6,236 nucleotides of DNA from NCBI GenBank assembly GCA_937938065.1, contig CALDBH010000015.1:1-6236 (forward strand), written 5' to 3'. The notes under the pieces were generated by a model. It searched no databases. It was not told the DNA's origin and worked only from the letters and a program-made list of their open reading frames with translations. How positions within the stretch are numbered: position 1 is the first letter of the stretch; the number at the start of each line of letters is the position of its first letter. This DNA comes from an uncultured Sulfurovum sp. Lineage in GTDB: Bacteria > Campylobacterota > Campylobacteria > Campylobacterales > Sulfurovaceae. A program made the position numbers and the translations under genes. Shown piece after piece: positions 6,181 to 6,236 of this stretch.

Positions 6181-6236
6181 CCTTTGGAATATAAAGAATA
6201 TTTTCTTTTAAGAGTATTTTTATCTTATTTAAAGTT

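Noticed and set aside
6193..6208. AAAGAA/TTCTTT inverted repeat upstream of the hemerythrin promoter
   Set aside because: Short and fully AT-rich with no useful T run; probably composition. No gene end or start could be seen in 6181-6236.

Overview
The window is AT-rich (roughly one third G+C by eye) with short intergenic gaps. It looks like a chromosomal piece of a chemolithoautotrophic Campylobacterota bacterium of the Sulfurovum/Sulfurimonas type. That placement is an inference from codon and base bias, the protein style and the gene content; no rRNA or other phylogenetic marker is present.

Bases 1-5215 hold a three-gene plus-strand operon for DAB-type dissolved inorganic carbon uptake. 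First is dabB, whose 5' end lies outside the window; it is a NuoL/MrpA-like membrane subunit. Eleven bases later comes a 244-residue membrane protein that appears to be a core-deleted relative of the same antiporter-like family. It overlaps by 4 bases the start of dabA, a 956-residue DUF2309/UPF0753 protein with a complete beta-carbonic-anhydrase-like zinc site. In the characterised DAB/MpsAB systems, the DabB membrane subunit is thought to use the cation gradient to drive one-way CO2 to bicarbonate conversion by DabA at the cytoplasmic face, feeding carbon fixation. The extra small membrane subunit between the two genes is the most unusual element here. A hairpin spanning the dabA stop codons may end the transcript.

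Bases 5261-5609 hold a separate small gene with its own -10 element. It encodes a 106-residue acidic protein with a CxCH motif and further Cys/His residues; I do not recognise its function.

Bases 5645-5712, between this gene and the convergent next one, hold two adjacent hairpins that probably act as terminators.

Bases 5699-6100 on the minus strand encode a single-domain bacteriohemerythrin with all seven diiron ligands. Its upstream region has a perfect TATAAT and a 9-bp perfect inverted repeat containing an FNR/CRP-type box. The box is centred exactly 41.5 bases before the start point predicted from the -10 element, the classic position of a class II activator. The hemerythrin is therefore probably controlled by an FNR/CRP-family regulator responding to oxygen, nitric oxide or redox state. 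The last ~56 bases show no gene.
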